From Bacteroidota bacterium (GTDB taxonomy: Bacteria; Bacteroidota; Bacteroidia; Flavobacteriales; Schleiferiaceae), in NCBI GenBank assembly GCA_024742495.1, contig JANSYJ010000007.1, positions 1-64,000 on the forward strand: a stretch of 64,000 bases of DNA, in the 5' to 3' direction. This document shows, piece by piece, positions 1-7,505 of this stretch (position 1 is the stretch's first letter; each line of letters starts with the position of its first letter). The notes beneath the pieces are model-generated. The model was not told the DNA's origin. It ran no database searches and was given only the letters and a program-made list of their open reading frames with translations. The position numbers and the translations under genes were made by a program.

Positions 1-630
1 GCCATAACTATCCAGTACAATATCGGTTCCGATAGGGCCATAGTTTCTTCCGTATACCCCATCGGGTACTGTAGTTTCCCATATTAAATTAAAGGCCGTA
101 TCGAACTTGCTAAGGAATAGATCATACTTAAGGACGGTATCCGGTTCCAATGCAATTCGGGCAATTTCACCACTTATTAAAAAGGTACTATCTGTGTCGA
201 AGACCATGGACCAAGCATGAATAGCGTCATTTACATTTGATGACGGGTAGTATTTTTTTGTCCGTATGGTGTCCAGTGGATTTACTGTCAGTTTTGTTAG
301 AATGACGAAAATCGAATCATTGCTAACAAAATTGGTATAGGCGTTAAAAGCTTCATTTTCTTTAACATGAAGACAGGAGCGACAATTATCAAATAAATAT
401 CCAGCATTTGGGAAATCTAGATTCAGGCTATCTAATATTCTCCCAGAATGTGATATGAGTGTATAATCGTACTTGCTTCCATCCGTATTTTTAATATTAG
501 CGAAGAGGTAGACGGAATCAGCAAGTTCAGCGAAGCTTATTTTCGCATTATGCCCGCGATTGTATATGGTATCTAAATACTGAGCTTGTAGAGGGAAGAA
601 GAATAGCCCGAAAGAAAGTATTAAAAGGCC
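1..630 (-). CDS. 5' part of a secreted protein of unknown function (runs off the window; start unclear)
   Basis: One minus-strand frame stays open from about 630 to the window edge, giving about 210 residues. It begins with a typical signal peptide (hydrophobic GLLILSFGLFFFPLQAQ) and continues as Asp/Thr/Tyr-rich beta-type sequence, such as CRSCLHVKE and FDTDSTFLISGE. This resembles the beta-propeller-like start of T9SS cargo proteins. No ATG, GTG or TTG is in frame in the right place. The upstream sequence in this frame overlaps the terminator hairpin of the preceding gene. Either an unusual start codon is used or the gene has lost its start. The 3' end lies outside the window, so a C-terminal sorting domain cannot be checked. 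The reading frame is clear; the function is unknown. Confidence 0.6.
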
Positions 631-648
631 CCTATGGCAGGGGCCTTT
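624..648 (-). terminator. Rho-independent terminator after the T9SS fragment
   Basis: A perfect 9-bp stem (AAAGGCCCC / GGGGCCTTT) with a 7-nt loop lies about 20 nt beyond the stop of the minus-strand T9SS fragment and is followed by a short T-rich tract. It overlaps the beginning of the next minus-strand frame. Confidence 0.65.
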
Positions 649-667
649 AATTTGTATCCAGATCCAA

Positions 668-1093
668 TTATTTTTGGAGCACCACTTTTTCATTAAACAG
701 TAATTGATCATTGCTCCTTACTTCGATAAGGTAAGTGCCATTTTTTAAAGTACTTAAATTTAGTACATCTCGCTGTAAATCAAGCTTTATTCCCGTTTTT
801 TTCTGTAATAGTTTTCCTTGAACATCAAGAATACGGATAGTCAATAACTCTGCGGGATATAATTCCGTTTTTAACCATTCCAAGGTGACTTTCCCTTTTG
901 TAGGATTGGGGCTTAATCCAAAATGCCTTGCAAGGGTAGTAGGCCTCTCTACCAACTCAACAGCTTTCTTGCTGCTATTCTGGCCTGGAAATTCAACTGG
1001 CTCAGTGTAGTCAATCGCAGCATTGTTAAGCTCTAGCAAGCCACGAGCCAAGCCACTTGCTCTATAGTCATTGGGCTCTTGGGCTAGGTTCAT
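668..1093 (-). CDS. C-terminal fragment of a T9SS cargo protein (type A sorting domain)
   Basis: The 141-residue product ends in a classic T9SS type A C-terminal sorting domain. It shows GLSPNPTKGKVTLEW, then a core strand (LLTIRILDVQGKLLQ), LNLSTLKNGTYLIEV, and a basic end (KVVLQK). This domain directs export across the outer membrane and then removal or anchoring. The frame stays open only 12 codons above the first ATG, to a stop at 1130-1132. There is no signal peptide, so this is almost certainly the 3' remnant of a larger secreted protein. An IS3-type end lies just upstream at 1153 and is the likely cause of truncation. The sorting-domain call is firm. Whether the remnant is expressed is doubtful. 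Confidence 0.75.
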   Translation of the reverse strand: MNLAQEPNDYRASGLARGLLELNNAAIDYTEPVEFPGQNSSKKAVELVERPTTLARHFGLSPNPTKGKVTLEWLKTELYPAELLTIRILDVQGKLLQKKTGIKLDLQRDVLNLSTLKNGTYLIEVRSNDQLLFNEKVVLQK

Positions 1094-1152
1094 AAGGATA
1101 GAAATGTCTGCAGCATCACAATGGAAGGACTAGATAGTAAAGCGGAGTAGCT

Positions 1153-1258
1153 TGTAAGTCCACCATTATTCCAACAGTTCTAAATAATCGATTTTAGGCC
1201 AAAAGCCTTTGTTTAAATTCTCTTGGAGACATATTCCTAAGCGAAGAATGTGGATGAT
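1153..1258 (-). mobile_element. IS3-family remnant (right end plus transposase C-terminus)
   Basis: The minus strand encodes HPHSSLRNMSPREFKQRLLA and a stop. This is the C-terminal signature of IS3-family OrfB integrases (the HSSLG..TPxEF region after the DDE domain). Beyond the stop, the sequence to TGTAAGTCC at 1153 matches the second remnant at 4145, so 1153 is probably the IS terminus. Everything above about 1258 has been replaced by the toxin-like reading frame. Only about 100 bp survive, so the element is dead. Confidence 0.75.
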
Positions 1259-1296
1259 GCGGATATGGAATACCAGAATATTCTGATAATGGAGGA

Positions 1297-1548
1297 GTGA
1301 CTCAAGGATCAGAAGACTTATGGGAAAAATTCCTTACCTATCGTTTAAAAGATAAAGTTACTTTGGCAGAAGATATCGCAAGATTGCCTCAAGGAGATAC
1401 GTTTATCTTCCTTGGTCAAGATCACACAGGTCTCTGCTTGTTTGAAGCAGCTCATGAAACAAGTAAAAGAACTGTTCCTGCGGCTAGAGGTGATGACGGA
1501 CAGTGGATACGCGCGACGGACAATGATGTAAGTAAATATGGGAACTGA
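1297..1548 (+). CDS. Truncated toxin-tip-like protein (unknown fold)
   Basis: The 83-residue frame begins at a GTG. It stays open upstream for only 13 more codons (GYGIPEYSDNGG), back to the edge of the IS3 remnant. This suggests the 3' end of a larger gene cut off by the IS. The product (..WEKFLTYRLKDKVTLAEDI..QGDTFIFLGQDHTGLCLFEAAHE..) belongs to no family I recognise. Its stop overlaps the start of the following lipoprotein gene by 11 nt. That spacing is typical of toxin-immunity couples, and an RHS tip lies just downstream. I infer a polymorphic-toxin tip; nothing in the sequence proves activity. Confidence 0.5.
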   Translation: MTQGSEDLWEKFLTYRLKDKVTLAEDIARLPQGDTFIFLGQDHTGLCLFEAAHETSKRTVPAARGDDGQWIRATDNDVSKYGN

Positions 1549-2389
1549 TTATAAATCTTTTAAAGTATCGATCATAGCAGTCTGCGCTTTTATGTTGAAT
1601 TGTGCTTGCCAAAATCAATCAACAAAAACGATTGAGGTTTTACCTTATGTTGGTTCAGACGATATTGATAGTGTTGTAGAGGTAAATAATCCATTCGGAA
1701 GAAACCATATGACTAAGGTGATTTACTATAAAAAGTCAAATACTTTGTTTCTGACTTACAATGAAGACGGTGAGCTAATTGATTCTTTGGCAGAGGATAA
1801 AAAGTATCGCATTCACGGCCTTCGGTTCGTAAAATTAAATAATGGCTCCAAACGCTACCAAAACTTCAAACATGGAGTTAAGGATGGCTCTGGTTGGCTT
1901 ATTGATGAAAAGGGAATAGTTAGGGAAAGAGTTTACTATGTTGATGGGAAAGCTTTAAAGGAATTGATTACTTATTTTCCCAATGGTAGTTTGAAAACGT
2001 ACCAGTATTTGACTACTTATGGGATTGTATTTGAACAGGAGTATACGGAGGTCGGTGACTTGATAAAGGATCGAGGCAGCCCTGTAGCTTTGTTTCGAGA
2101 GCAGCAGGATTCGGTCCAAGTTGGGAATGATTTTAGGGCAATAGTTGAATTGGCAATTCCTTCAAGAGCTGAATTAAGGTTGTTTTTTTTCAATCCCTCC
2201 GATTCTACTTTGTTAAAAGAAATTCCAATTACCTATTCAGAGAATTCTAGCTACGTTAAAATAGCTTCTGAAGCGACTAGTCAAAATGATAATGGAGTTT
2301 ATCTTCATTGGATACTATCAAGTTCGAGTAATAAAGGGGAGGTTAAACGAGATGGATACGGTGCTCATTACTTTAAGGTATATCGGTAG
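1538..2389 (+). CDS. Putative lipoprotein, possible immunity partner (MORN-like motifs)
   Basis: The 283-residue product has an N-terminal hydrophobic segment ending in Cys (..FMLNCACQNQ), consistent with a lipoprotein signal peptide. The middle contains MORN-like or antitoxin-like strands (KHGVKDGSGWLIDEKG, YFPNGSLKTYQYL), as seen in toxin-antitoxin YwqK-type lipoproteins. The C-terminal third is beta-rich. It overlaps the upstream toxin-like frame by 11 nt and ends 3 nt before the RHS-tip gene. An immunity or antitoxin lipoprotein role is inferred from position and the MORN-like pattern. The gene itself is well supported by its signal peptide and uninterrupted frame. Confidence 0.65.
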   Translation: MGTDYKSFKVSIIAVCAFMLNCACQNQSTKTIEVLPYVGSDDIDSVVEVNNPFGRNHMTKVIYYKKSNTLFLTYNEDGELIDSLAEDKKYRIHGLRFVKLNNGSKRYQNFKHGVKDGSGWLIDEKGIVRERVYYVDGKALKELITYFPNGSLKTYQYLTTYGIVFEQEYTEVGDLIKDRGSPVALFREQQDSVQVGNDFRAIVELAIPSRAELRLFFFNPSDSTLLKEIPITYSENSSYVKIASEATSQNDNGVYLHWILSSSSNKGEVKRDGYGAHYFKVYR

Positions 2390-2392
2390 GTA

Positions 2393-3553
2393 ATGTATCA
2401 AAGTAGTGATGGAAAAACCAAATGTCCCCTTTATCAATCTACTTGTATTAGGGAACAAAGCAGCTTCAAGGGATATGCTTGGGTAGATAAGAGTTATTCC
2501 TATCTTCTTGCCAATACCGATAGCCTTACCTTTATCTTTAGAATGACCAGCGGCAATCACATGACCATTAACTACTTCAGCTTAGAGGAAAGCTGTGATC
2601 AGGTATTGCAGGTAGCTAATGTGCTAAGCACCCAAGACTACTATCCCTTTGGGATGGTGATGTCGGGGGGATCGTTCCAGGGGAGTGATGGTTATCGGTA
2701 TGGGTTTAATGGGAAAGAGCAGGATCCAGAAGTTCAAGGTGATGGGAATCAATACGATTATGGGTTTAGAATTTACAATACGAGGATTGGGAGGTTTTTG
2801 AGTGTTGATCCCCTAAGCCCAGATTATCCAGAATTGACACCTTATCAATTTGCAAGTAATACTCCTATTTGGGCCATTGATATAGACGGACTTGAGGCAG
2901 GCTACATTACCCATTACCTTGTCTATAAAAACAAACATGGGGATTATGTAACAGAAGTAGCTATTAAACCAGTCCTGTCCAAGACAAATGGGGATTGGTC
3001 GGGAATCAAGCACACCTGTTTATTCATTTATGATGACAAATTATTTTATTCTCAAGGTGACATACCAGGGTGGTCAGATTGGAAAAATGTGCAAAAGGAG
3101 GAAGTCAAAAGTTCGCTAAAAGCTTTCGGGGGTGGTGCTTTAGCAATAATTTTAGCATTGCCGAGTGGGGGTACTTCACTTATTGTTGCCGGAGTTACAG
3201 GAGGAACCACAATGGGACTCAGTGCATTCAAGCTTTATAAGACCTCTAATGGTCATGTAGAAAAATATAAAAACTTACCGCTTGGAGTAGGTGAAGCAGC
3301 TGGAGGTTTTATTGGTAGTCAATTTGGGGATGAAGACCTAGGGCAATCTATCGGAGGATTTGCAGAAAGTTTGATTACCGGTGTTAAAGACATTAAGGAT
3401 TTGCCAAAAGCAGTGCAGGGAAAGAAAGCTTTAGATATAGCCACTGGCCTGCAATCTCTTTACGATGTTGGAAGTGACGGTTATGAAGCCTTGCAGAAAA
3501 TTGTAGAAAGAATAGAGAGTAATATAGAAGCAGAACAGGTTGAGAATGAGTAA
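2393..3553 (+). CDS. RHS-repeat-core C-terminal tip with candidate membrane-active toxin domain
   Basis: Residues ~75-175 carry the Bacteroidota RHS-associated core: DYYPFGMVMSG, YRYGFNGKEQDPE, YDYGFRIYNTRIGRFLSVDPL, and then YQFASNTPIWAIDIDG. This is the conserved barrel-closing end after which variable toxin domains begin. The ~210 residues beyond it include a Gly-rich hydrophobic stretch (GGGALAIILALPSGG..IVAGVTGGTTMG), suggesting membrane insertion or pore formation. The usual thousand-plus residues of RHS repeats are missing and the first ~70 residues are atypical. This is therefore an orphan tip rather than a complete RHS protein. Its last 8 nt overlap the downstream membrane-protein gene. 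Core identity is firm; the toxin mode is inferred. Confidence 0.75.
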   Translation: MYQSSDGKTKCPLYQSTCIREQSSFKGYAWVDKSYSYLLANTDSLTFIFRMTSGNHMTINYFSLEESCDQVLQVANVLSTQDYYPFGMVMSGGSFQGSDGYRYGFNGKEQDPEVQGDGNQYDYGFRIYNTRIGRFLSVDPLSPDYPELTPYQFASNTPIWAIDIDGLEAGYITHYLVYKNKHGDYVTEVAIKPVLSKTNGDWSGIKHTCLFIYDDKLFYSQGDIPGWSDWKNVQKEEVKSSLKAFGGGALAIILALPSGGTSLIVAGVTGGTTMGLSAFKLYKTSNGHVEKYKNLPLGVGEAAGGFIGSQFGDEDLGQSIGGFAESLITGVKDIKDLPKAVQGKKALDIATGLQSLYDVGSDGYEALQKIVERIESNIEAEQVENE

Positions 3554-4061
3554 AAATGAGCCTACATATTTGTGCAGGATTGATTATAATTCACCTTTCT
3601 TGTCCGTGTGGATTCGGGTTTTAGCTCAATCGGGATGGATGATTTTGCTTTATACTATTACGATGTTAATTATTTATTTTAAGTCCATTCAGTTTTTTAT
3701 GATGTTTTGGATACCATTTACCATCATTACTCTTTTGTATATCCTTTATATTGAGACTAAAAATAATGTATATTTATTGTGTGAAATAAAAATTAATAAT
3801 AAAAATAATCTAGCAAGAATAAAAGTCAGAAAGCTGAACAAGACTTACATTAATCGTGATTTTGAGATAAAAAACTTACGTATATATTCAAAAAAAATTT
3901 ACTCTGGAATTGGTGGTAGTCCCAATTATAAACTTGTGGTTTACGAAAAAAACAATAAAATAATTACCCAGTATAGTAATTTCTTATGGAAGGATGAAGA
4001 TCTTAAGGCAGCAGGGGATAAATTAAATAAACTATTGAACTGCTATGAAAGGCTAGAATAG
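3546..4061 (+). CDS. Small membrane protein, probable immunity protein to the RHS tip
   Basis: The ATG at 3546 lies inside the 8-nt overlap ATGAGTAA with the RHS-tip stop, pointing to translational coupling. A TTG 6 nt upstream is less likely as the start. The 171-residue product has two adjacent transmembrane helices (WMILLYTITMLIIYF and FFMMFWIPFTIITLLYILYI), followed by a charged soluble domain. Codon use is very AT-rich. I recognise no family. Overlap with a tip gene that looks membrane-active, plus two membrane helices, makes a membrane immunity protein the natural inference. Confidence 0.65.
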   Translation: MSKNEPTYLCRIDYNSPFLSVWIRVLAQSGWMILLYTITMLIIYFKSIQFFMMFWIPFTIITLLYILYIETKNNVYLLCEIKINNKNNLARIKVRKLNKTYINRDFEIKNLRIYSKKIYSGIGGSPNYKLVVYEKNNKIITQYSNFLWKDEDLKAAGDKLNKLLNCYERLE

Positions 4062-4144
4062 TAGTTAAAAGCATTTATAATCTCAGAGCTAGCCATAGAT
4101 GGTGTGATTAACCAGTTTTTGGTTAGTAAAGTTTATTCTCAGAA

Positions 4145-4330
4145 TGTAAGTCCCCCATTATTCCAACAGGTCTAAATTATCGATTTTAGGCAATAAGCCT
4201 TTGTTTAAATTCTCTTGGAGACATGTCTCCAAGAGATGGGTGTGGATGGTTCTGATTGTAGTCTTCCATCCAGTGATCTATCATCTCTTGCATCTGGTTC
4301 TTCGTTTTAAAGGATAAGAACTTGGCCCCA
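4145..4330 (-). mobile_element. Second IS3-family remnant (transposase C-terminus)
   Basis: The minus strand encodes QMQEMIDHWMEDYNQNHPHP then SLGDMSPREFKQRLIA and a stop at 4186-4188. This is the C-terminal part of an IS3-family OrfB integrase. Above about 4320 the frame is lost, and HKHKVG-like codons appear in another frame, so the rest is deleted and frameshifted. The terminus TGTAAGTCC at 4145 matches the copy at 1153 and lies in the same orientation. The two remnants bracket the toxin-tip and immunity genes. Confidence 0.8.
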
Positions 4331-4498
4331 CTTTGTGCTTATGCTTTTTAACAGCTAAAACGTTTTGGACAGGTGTGATCACCGCCATTAATCTCGAGAT
4401 CCTGGTTTTTTGATTTACGAATTATAATCTTTTTAATTGGAAAAATAATGCCTGTTATGTTAAGCGTAAATATCAATAAAACATCTATTTAATCTTTT

Positions 4499-4629
4499 GT
4501 AAACGAAATCGTTTACGAAAACAAAAACATGCTGATGTTTGAACTCGAACATCAGCATGTTTTAGGTGAAACATCAGGACGTTTTAAGTGAAACATCAGC
4601 ATGTTTTGAGTGATTCGTCCTGATGTTTT
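4499..4629. repeat. 22-bp tandem repeat cluster with inverted flanks
   Basis: Three head-to-tail copies start at 4548, 4570 and 4592 (period 22). The core is AACATCAG(C/G)A(T/C)GTTTT and the spacer is (A/G)(A/G)GTGA. Inverted copies flank them. AAAACATGCTGATGTT (4524-4539) forms a perfect 16-bp hairpin with 4548-4563, and CGTCCTGATGTTTT (4616-4629) is complementary to the middle copy. A further palindrome, GTAAACG-AAAT-CGTTTAC, sits at 4499-4516. No gene covers it. Confidence 0.85.
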
Positions 4630-4668
4630 CCATGAAATGTCGGGAAATATTGACCCATTTTTCAGATC

Positions 4669-4713
4669 AAAAAATAGCCCCAATTTCCAAATGGGAAGCA
4701 GGGGCTTTTTTTA
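4669..4713 (-). terminator. Terminator of the HU-like gene (bidirectional)
   Basis: AGCCCC (4676-4681) pairs with GGGGCT (4701-4706) around an inner TTCC/GGAA pairing. T-runs occur on both sides, so it can act in both directions. It lies 14 nt beyond the stop of the minus-strand HU-like gene. Confidence 0.75.
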
Positions 4714-4726
4714 TAAGGTCTTTAAA

Positions 4727-5125
4727 TTAAGCTGCGGGCCTAGGGGGATTTTGCTTTTTAAATTGAGGAAGCTTGAGCATATCACGAAGCTCCTTTTCGG
4801 CTCGGTAAAGGATGCGAGCCTTTGTAATCGAATTTGCATTTACTTCTTCATCTGTCGAATGTCCTGAAGAACTAACTGAAACAGCGAAGGTGCTAAGCTT
4901 TGCTAATCGGATCACCCGACCTTCTTTTAATTCCCTAAGAATTATATTAAGCATTCTAATTAAAACCGTAAACATCACTCTAACGTACCGTAAAGCAGCT
5001 GAATTTAATTCATAAAGCCTGTCGATGTCAAGTGCTTTGCCGCGTACCGCCATAGCGTAAAAAAATGGCGCGGCACTCTGAGCTTGTGGATTCGATCTCT
5101 GAATCACTTTAAATTCAACAGACAT
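4727..5125 (-). CDS. HU-family DNA-binding protein (Bacteroidota type)
   Basis: The product starts MSVEFKVIQRSNPQ, the standard N-terminus of the Bacteroidota HU-like family. That motif selects the ATG at 5125 over an earlier in-frame ATG at 5149. The later segments IILRELKEGRVIRLAKLSTFAVSVSS and NSITKARILYRAEKELRDML match the HU dimerisation and DNA-binding arms. Length is 132 aa, normal for the family. It probably binds double-stranded DNA as a dimer and bends or packages it. The helical segment between residues ~45 and 70 (AALRYVRVMFTVLIRMLNII) diverges from the usual family sequence. The gene stands alone, followed by a terminator, next to repeat-rich DNA. Confidence 0.85.
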   Translation of the reverse strand: MSVEFKVIQRSNPQAQSAAPFFYAMAVRGKALDIDRLYELNSAALRYVRVMFTVLIRMLNIILRELKEGRVIRLAKLSTFAVSVSSSGHSTDEEVNANSITKARILYRAEKELRDMLKLPQFKKQNPPRPAA

Positions 5126-5189
5126 AAGTAGAGGTTTGAAAATTAACATCAGTCCTCCGAAAACAAGTATTGTGCCAGACCGATTCGCT

Positions 5190-5256
5190 TTGATGGTTCG
5201 GCAAGCTCACCATGACATCGTAAACCTTGTCACCCCGAGCCTGTCGAGGGGCCGCT
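5190..5256. repeat. REP-like imperfect palindrome
   Basis: The arms GGTTCGGCAAGCTCACCATGAC and GTCACCCCGAGCCTGTCGAGG are imperfect inverted complements around a short AT-rich loop. Repeats of this kind (TTCGACAAGCTCAG...CTGAGCCTGTCGAA) are widespread between genes in marine Bacteroidota. The identification rests on recall of that pattern. Confidence 0.55.
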
Positions 5257-5269
5257 TCGCTTTAAGCTC

Positions 5270-5470
5270 AGACCGCTTCGCTGTTAGATATTAGACCTGA
5301 GATCAGTCGCTGCGCTCCTTGAGAGAGGAATGGCGTGTTAGAGTAGCGAGCATTACTCCGAAGCTATATTACACGTATAAAGTAAGAGGCACCGCAACTA
5401 AAACACATAAACCTAATAGTATAGCTTAGGTTTCGGCCCTAGGGTGCGCAGCTTGCCAAATGGAAGTAGA
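5270..5470. repeat. Non-coding direct repeat D1
   Basis: This ~200-bp stretch recurs at 5763-5955. Shared blocks include TTAGATATTAGACCTGAGATC, GTAGCGAGCATTACT, GCTATATTACACGTATA and CGGCCCT..GC.CGCTTGCCAAATGG-like sequence. Neither copy has a convincing reading frame. The repeat lies in the gene-poor 5150-6340 interval. Confidence 0.75.
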
Positions 5471-5725
5471 CGACTAGCTGAGATGGGTTGCGACATAAGG
5501 AGCTCGCCCACCGAAGCAGGAGACTACAAACATTTGAAGAGCAGTGCACCCAGGCCATGATTTTTTGTTTATTTTTTATCCAAGAAAAAAGAAAAAAGAA
5601 AAATTAAAATTGAACAGAATTTTAAAGAAACCGTCATTCGTGCTGGCCCTGCCCAAGAGTCGATGGTCTGTGGGCAAACCGCAGGTTGGACCGCAGAATT
5701 ACCTTTCAGGGGCCTAGCGTTTTTG

Positions 5726-5754
5726 CCTCCTTTTTGGGCAATGCAAAAAGGAGG
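5726..5754. repeat. Perfect 11-bp inverted repeat (hairpin)
   Basis: CCTCCTTTTTG (5726-5736) and CAAAAAGGAGG (5744-5754) are perfect complements around a 7-nt loop, GGCAATG. There is no gene immediately on either side. It may be a stand-alone repeat hairpin or the end of a degraded transcription unit. Confidence 0.7.
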
Positions 5755-5762
5755 GAGAAAAA

Positions 5763-5955
5763 AGACCGCTTCGCTTTTAGATATTAGACCTGAGATCAGT
5801 CGCTGTGCTCCTTGAGAGATGGATGGCGTTTTGAGTAGCGAGCATTACTACAGAGCTATATTACACGTATACAGCAAAGGGCAACGCTTCTTAAATAATT
5901 AAAAAGAACAGTATTGGGTTGTTGTCGGCCCTTGGCTGCGCCGCTCGCCAAATGG
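5763..5955. repeat. Non-coding direct repeat D2
   Basis: Second copy of the repeat at 5270-5470, about 85-90% identical by eye over its conserved blocks and in the same orientation. The interval between the copies contains a homopurine A/G run (5580-5605) and the hairpin at 5726, and no gene. Confidence 0.75.
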
Positions 5956-5969
5956 ATTGAAGAAAGACC

Positions 5970-6391
5970 GCTCTGCTGCTCCCAAAAATGTGCTCCTTCT
6001 ACCCAAGCTCAAATCCCCGCTGCGACCTGCTGCTCAGCGGTGTTTCCCTTTTCCCAGGTGTAAGGCCCGCCCCTCTAAAACTCCACCAGTTTAAAAGTGT
6101 GTAAATTTAAACGGTGGACTTTTCAAGGATAAATAATGCCTTAACAAATTGCCTCTAAGATCGTTACTTTCGGTTTGCACAAAGCAGACTAAGCAAGGCT
6201 CTAAAGGAATGTGAGTTAGCTCTGATACGATGCATTATAAGTCTATTTACTTTCTGGGAAGGAGAATCCCCCTTTCAATGAACTTTCAACTATTTTTGAT
6301 TGAAATGGGCTTGTAAATAGGATCTTGCCAAAGGTTAAATCCTAGTAGGCTGCATCCTAATTTTAAATGCTCGAATTTCGGGGAAGCTTAC
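5970..6391. repeat. ~420-bp repeat, copy A, upstream of an orphan secreted-protein gene
   Basis: This block matches 7505-7922 along its whole length. The best-conserved part is ATGCATTATAAGTCTATTTA then CTTTCTGGGAAGGAGAATCC, followed by CAACTATTTTTGATTGAAAT. Both copies end at GAATTTCGGGGA(A)GCTTA. There is no reading frame of note within. Each copy directly precedes a short truncated frame and an orphan gene, so it seems to be the constant part of a repeated cassette. Confidence 0.85.
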
Positions 6392-6623
6392 AACGTTTTA
6401 TCTTGACCAAGGTTGGATTAATAAAGACCAACTTATATCGTTAAAAGAGTTTAGCTCGTTTATTGACAATTTACCATCTAAGTATTGGGTAGAGAGTGAG
6501 TCCGATAATTACGAAGATTGGCAAATTGCAAGAAAAGGGGCAATTCAGCTTAAGAAAGATTTAGATATATTATCAAGTGGATGGAATAGTACGGGTGAAA
6601 TTACAGTTTTCACCGATTCTTGA
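6339..6623 (+). pseudogene. 5'-truncated protein fragment (candidate toxin-tip remnant)
   Basis: A frame without a start codon is open from 6339 to a TGA at 6621. Beyond the repeat boundary it has well-formed protein character: FYLDQGWINKDQLISLKEF, then FIDNLPSKYWVESESDNYED and IQLKKDLDILSSGW. It begins exactly where copy A of the 420-bp repeat ends and stops 19 nt before the next gene. I recognise no family. Position before a secreted orphan gene suggests the 3' end of a displaced toxin tip. Confidence 0.45.
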
Positions 6624-6641
6624 ATTTAGTTGTAGTGTTGC

Positions 6642-7505
6642 ATGGGTAAAGTAGATTTAAGACTAAGATTGCAATTTGTATTTTTTATTGCGATTTTTCT
6701 TTCAATTTGTGAAGCGTCTGGAGGTGAGATGTTTCATTTTAAGATATACGCTGGCTTTCACCGATCAACAATATTTAACTTTGATTTTTCCGATACGGGA
6801 CATCTAACACTGTCTGTAAAACAAGATAGTTACAGTAATGCGACGTATCAGAAACTAGATTCTACAAGACCCGGGGGAAAAACGAATAGCTCTCAGTTGT
6901 TAAGCAACATTGTTGAAATCAATCCGGCGTACAATGCAAGAGTATACTTGAGTAAGGTAATTGTTGAAAAAGAATCGTTAGAAATATATAAAAGCCTAAC
7001 AGAGCTCCGTGACTTTGCTAAAAAGAAGGATACTTTTTCGAGAGTAATGTTTGACGGATATGGCGTTTCATTCACGTACCTACACGAAAGGGATTCGTTA
7101 AAAGTTAAATGGTCAAATTTTGCGTCAGATTCTCCAATAGCTAGGCTCATTCTATCAATTCTAAATGTAATTGAACGAGAGAACTTAAGCTATTTAGTTA
7201 ATGAAAGCATTTATAATTTTTATCGATTTATAAAACAGCCTGGTTGGGAGCTTAGGTGTGTTAATTCTAGTCCATTGATGATTAGTATTTTGGCTATCCC
7301 AGACTCTTGTTCAATGCGTATTGATTCTTTCGCAAAGTCTCTTCCAATTGCGGACACTCTATTTGTAGACTTGCGTTTCTATAACGGTCCTTATACGTAT
7401 TGTTTTTATGATGGGTTGTTTAAAAACTATTCAATGGTTTATTGGATAGAGAGGCCATTGGTTAATAGACCACCTATGTTCTATGAGAAATTTTATAGGT
7501 GGTAG
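6642..7505 (+). CDS. Secreted protein of unknown function, candidate immunity protein
   Basis: The 287-residue product starts with a hydrophobic signal segment (LQFVFFIAIFLSICEASGG) followed by a mixed alpha/beta soluble region. There are no lipobox, repeats or catalytic motifs that I recognise. Four Cys residues in the last third (RCVNS, DSCSM, YCFYD and neighbours) could form disulfides in the periplasm. The gene sits between two copies of the 420-bp repeat, and the second copy begins with the last base of its stop codon. A truncated frame ends 19 nt upstream. Base composition is markedly AT-rich relative to the core genes. An immunity role is inferred from layout only. Confidence 0.6.
   Translation: MGKVDLRLRLQFVFFIAIFLSICEASGGEMFHFKIYAGFHRSTIFNFDFSDTGHLTLSVKQDSYSNATYQKLDSTRPGGKTNSSQLLSNIVEINPAYNARVYLSKVIVEKESLEIYKSLTELRDFAKKKDTFSRVMFDGYGVSFTYLHERDSLKVKWSNFASDSPIARLILSILNVIERENLSYLVNESIYNFYRFIKQPGWELRCVNSSPLMISILAIPDSCSMRIDSFAKSLPIADTLFVDLRFYNGPYTYCFYDGLFKNYSMVYWIERPLVNRPPMFYEKFYRW

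Noticed and set aside
4548-4613. Regular 22-bp repeats as a CRISPR array
   Set aside because: The repeated part is nearly contiguous, with only 6-nt conserved spacers, and no cas genes are near. It is a tandem repeat, not a CRISPR.
4610-4867. Plus-strand 85-aa frame over the terminator region
   Set aside because: It runs through the 22-bp repeats and terminator and antisense to the HU-like gene, with no start context or protein features.
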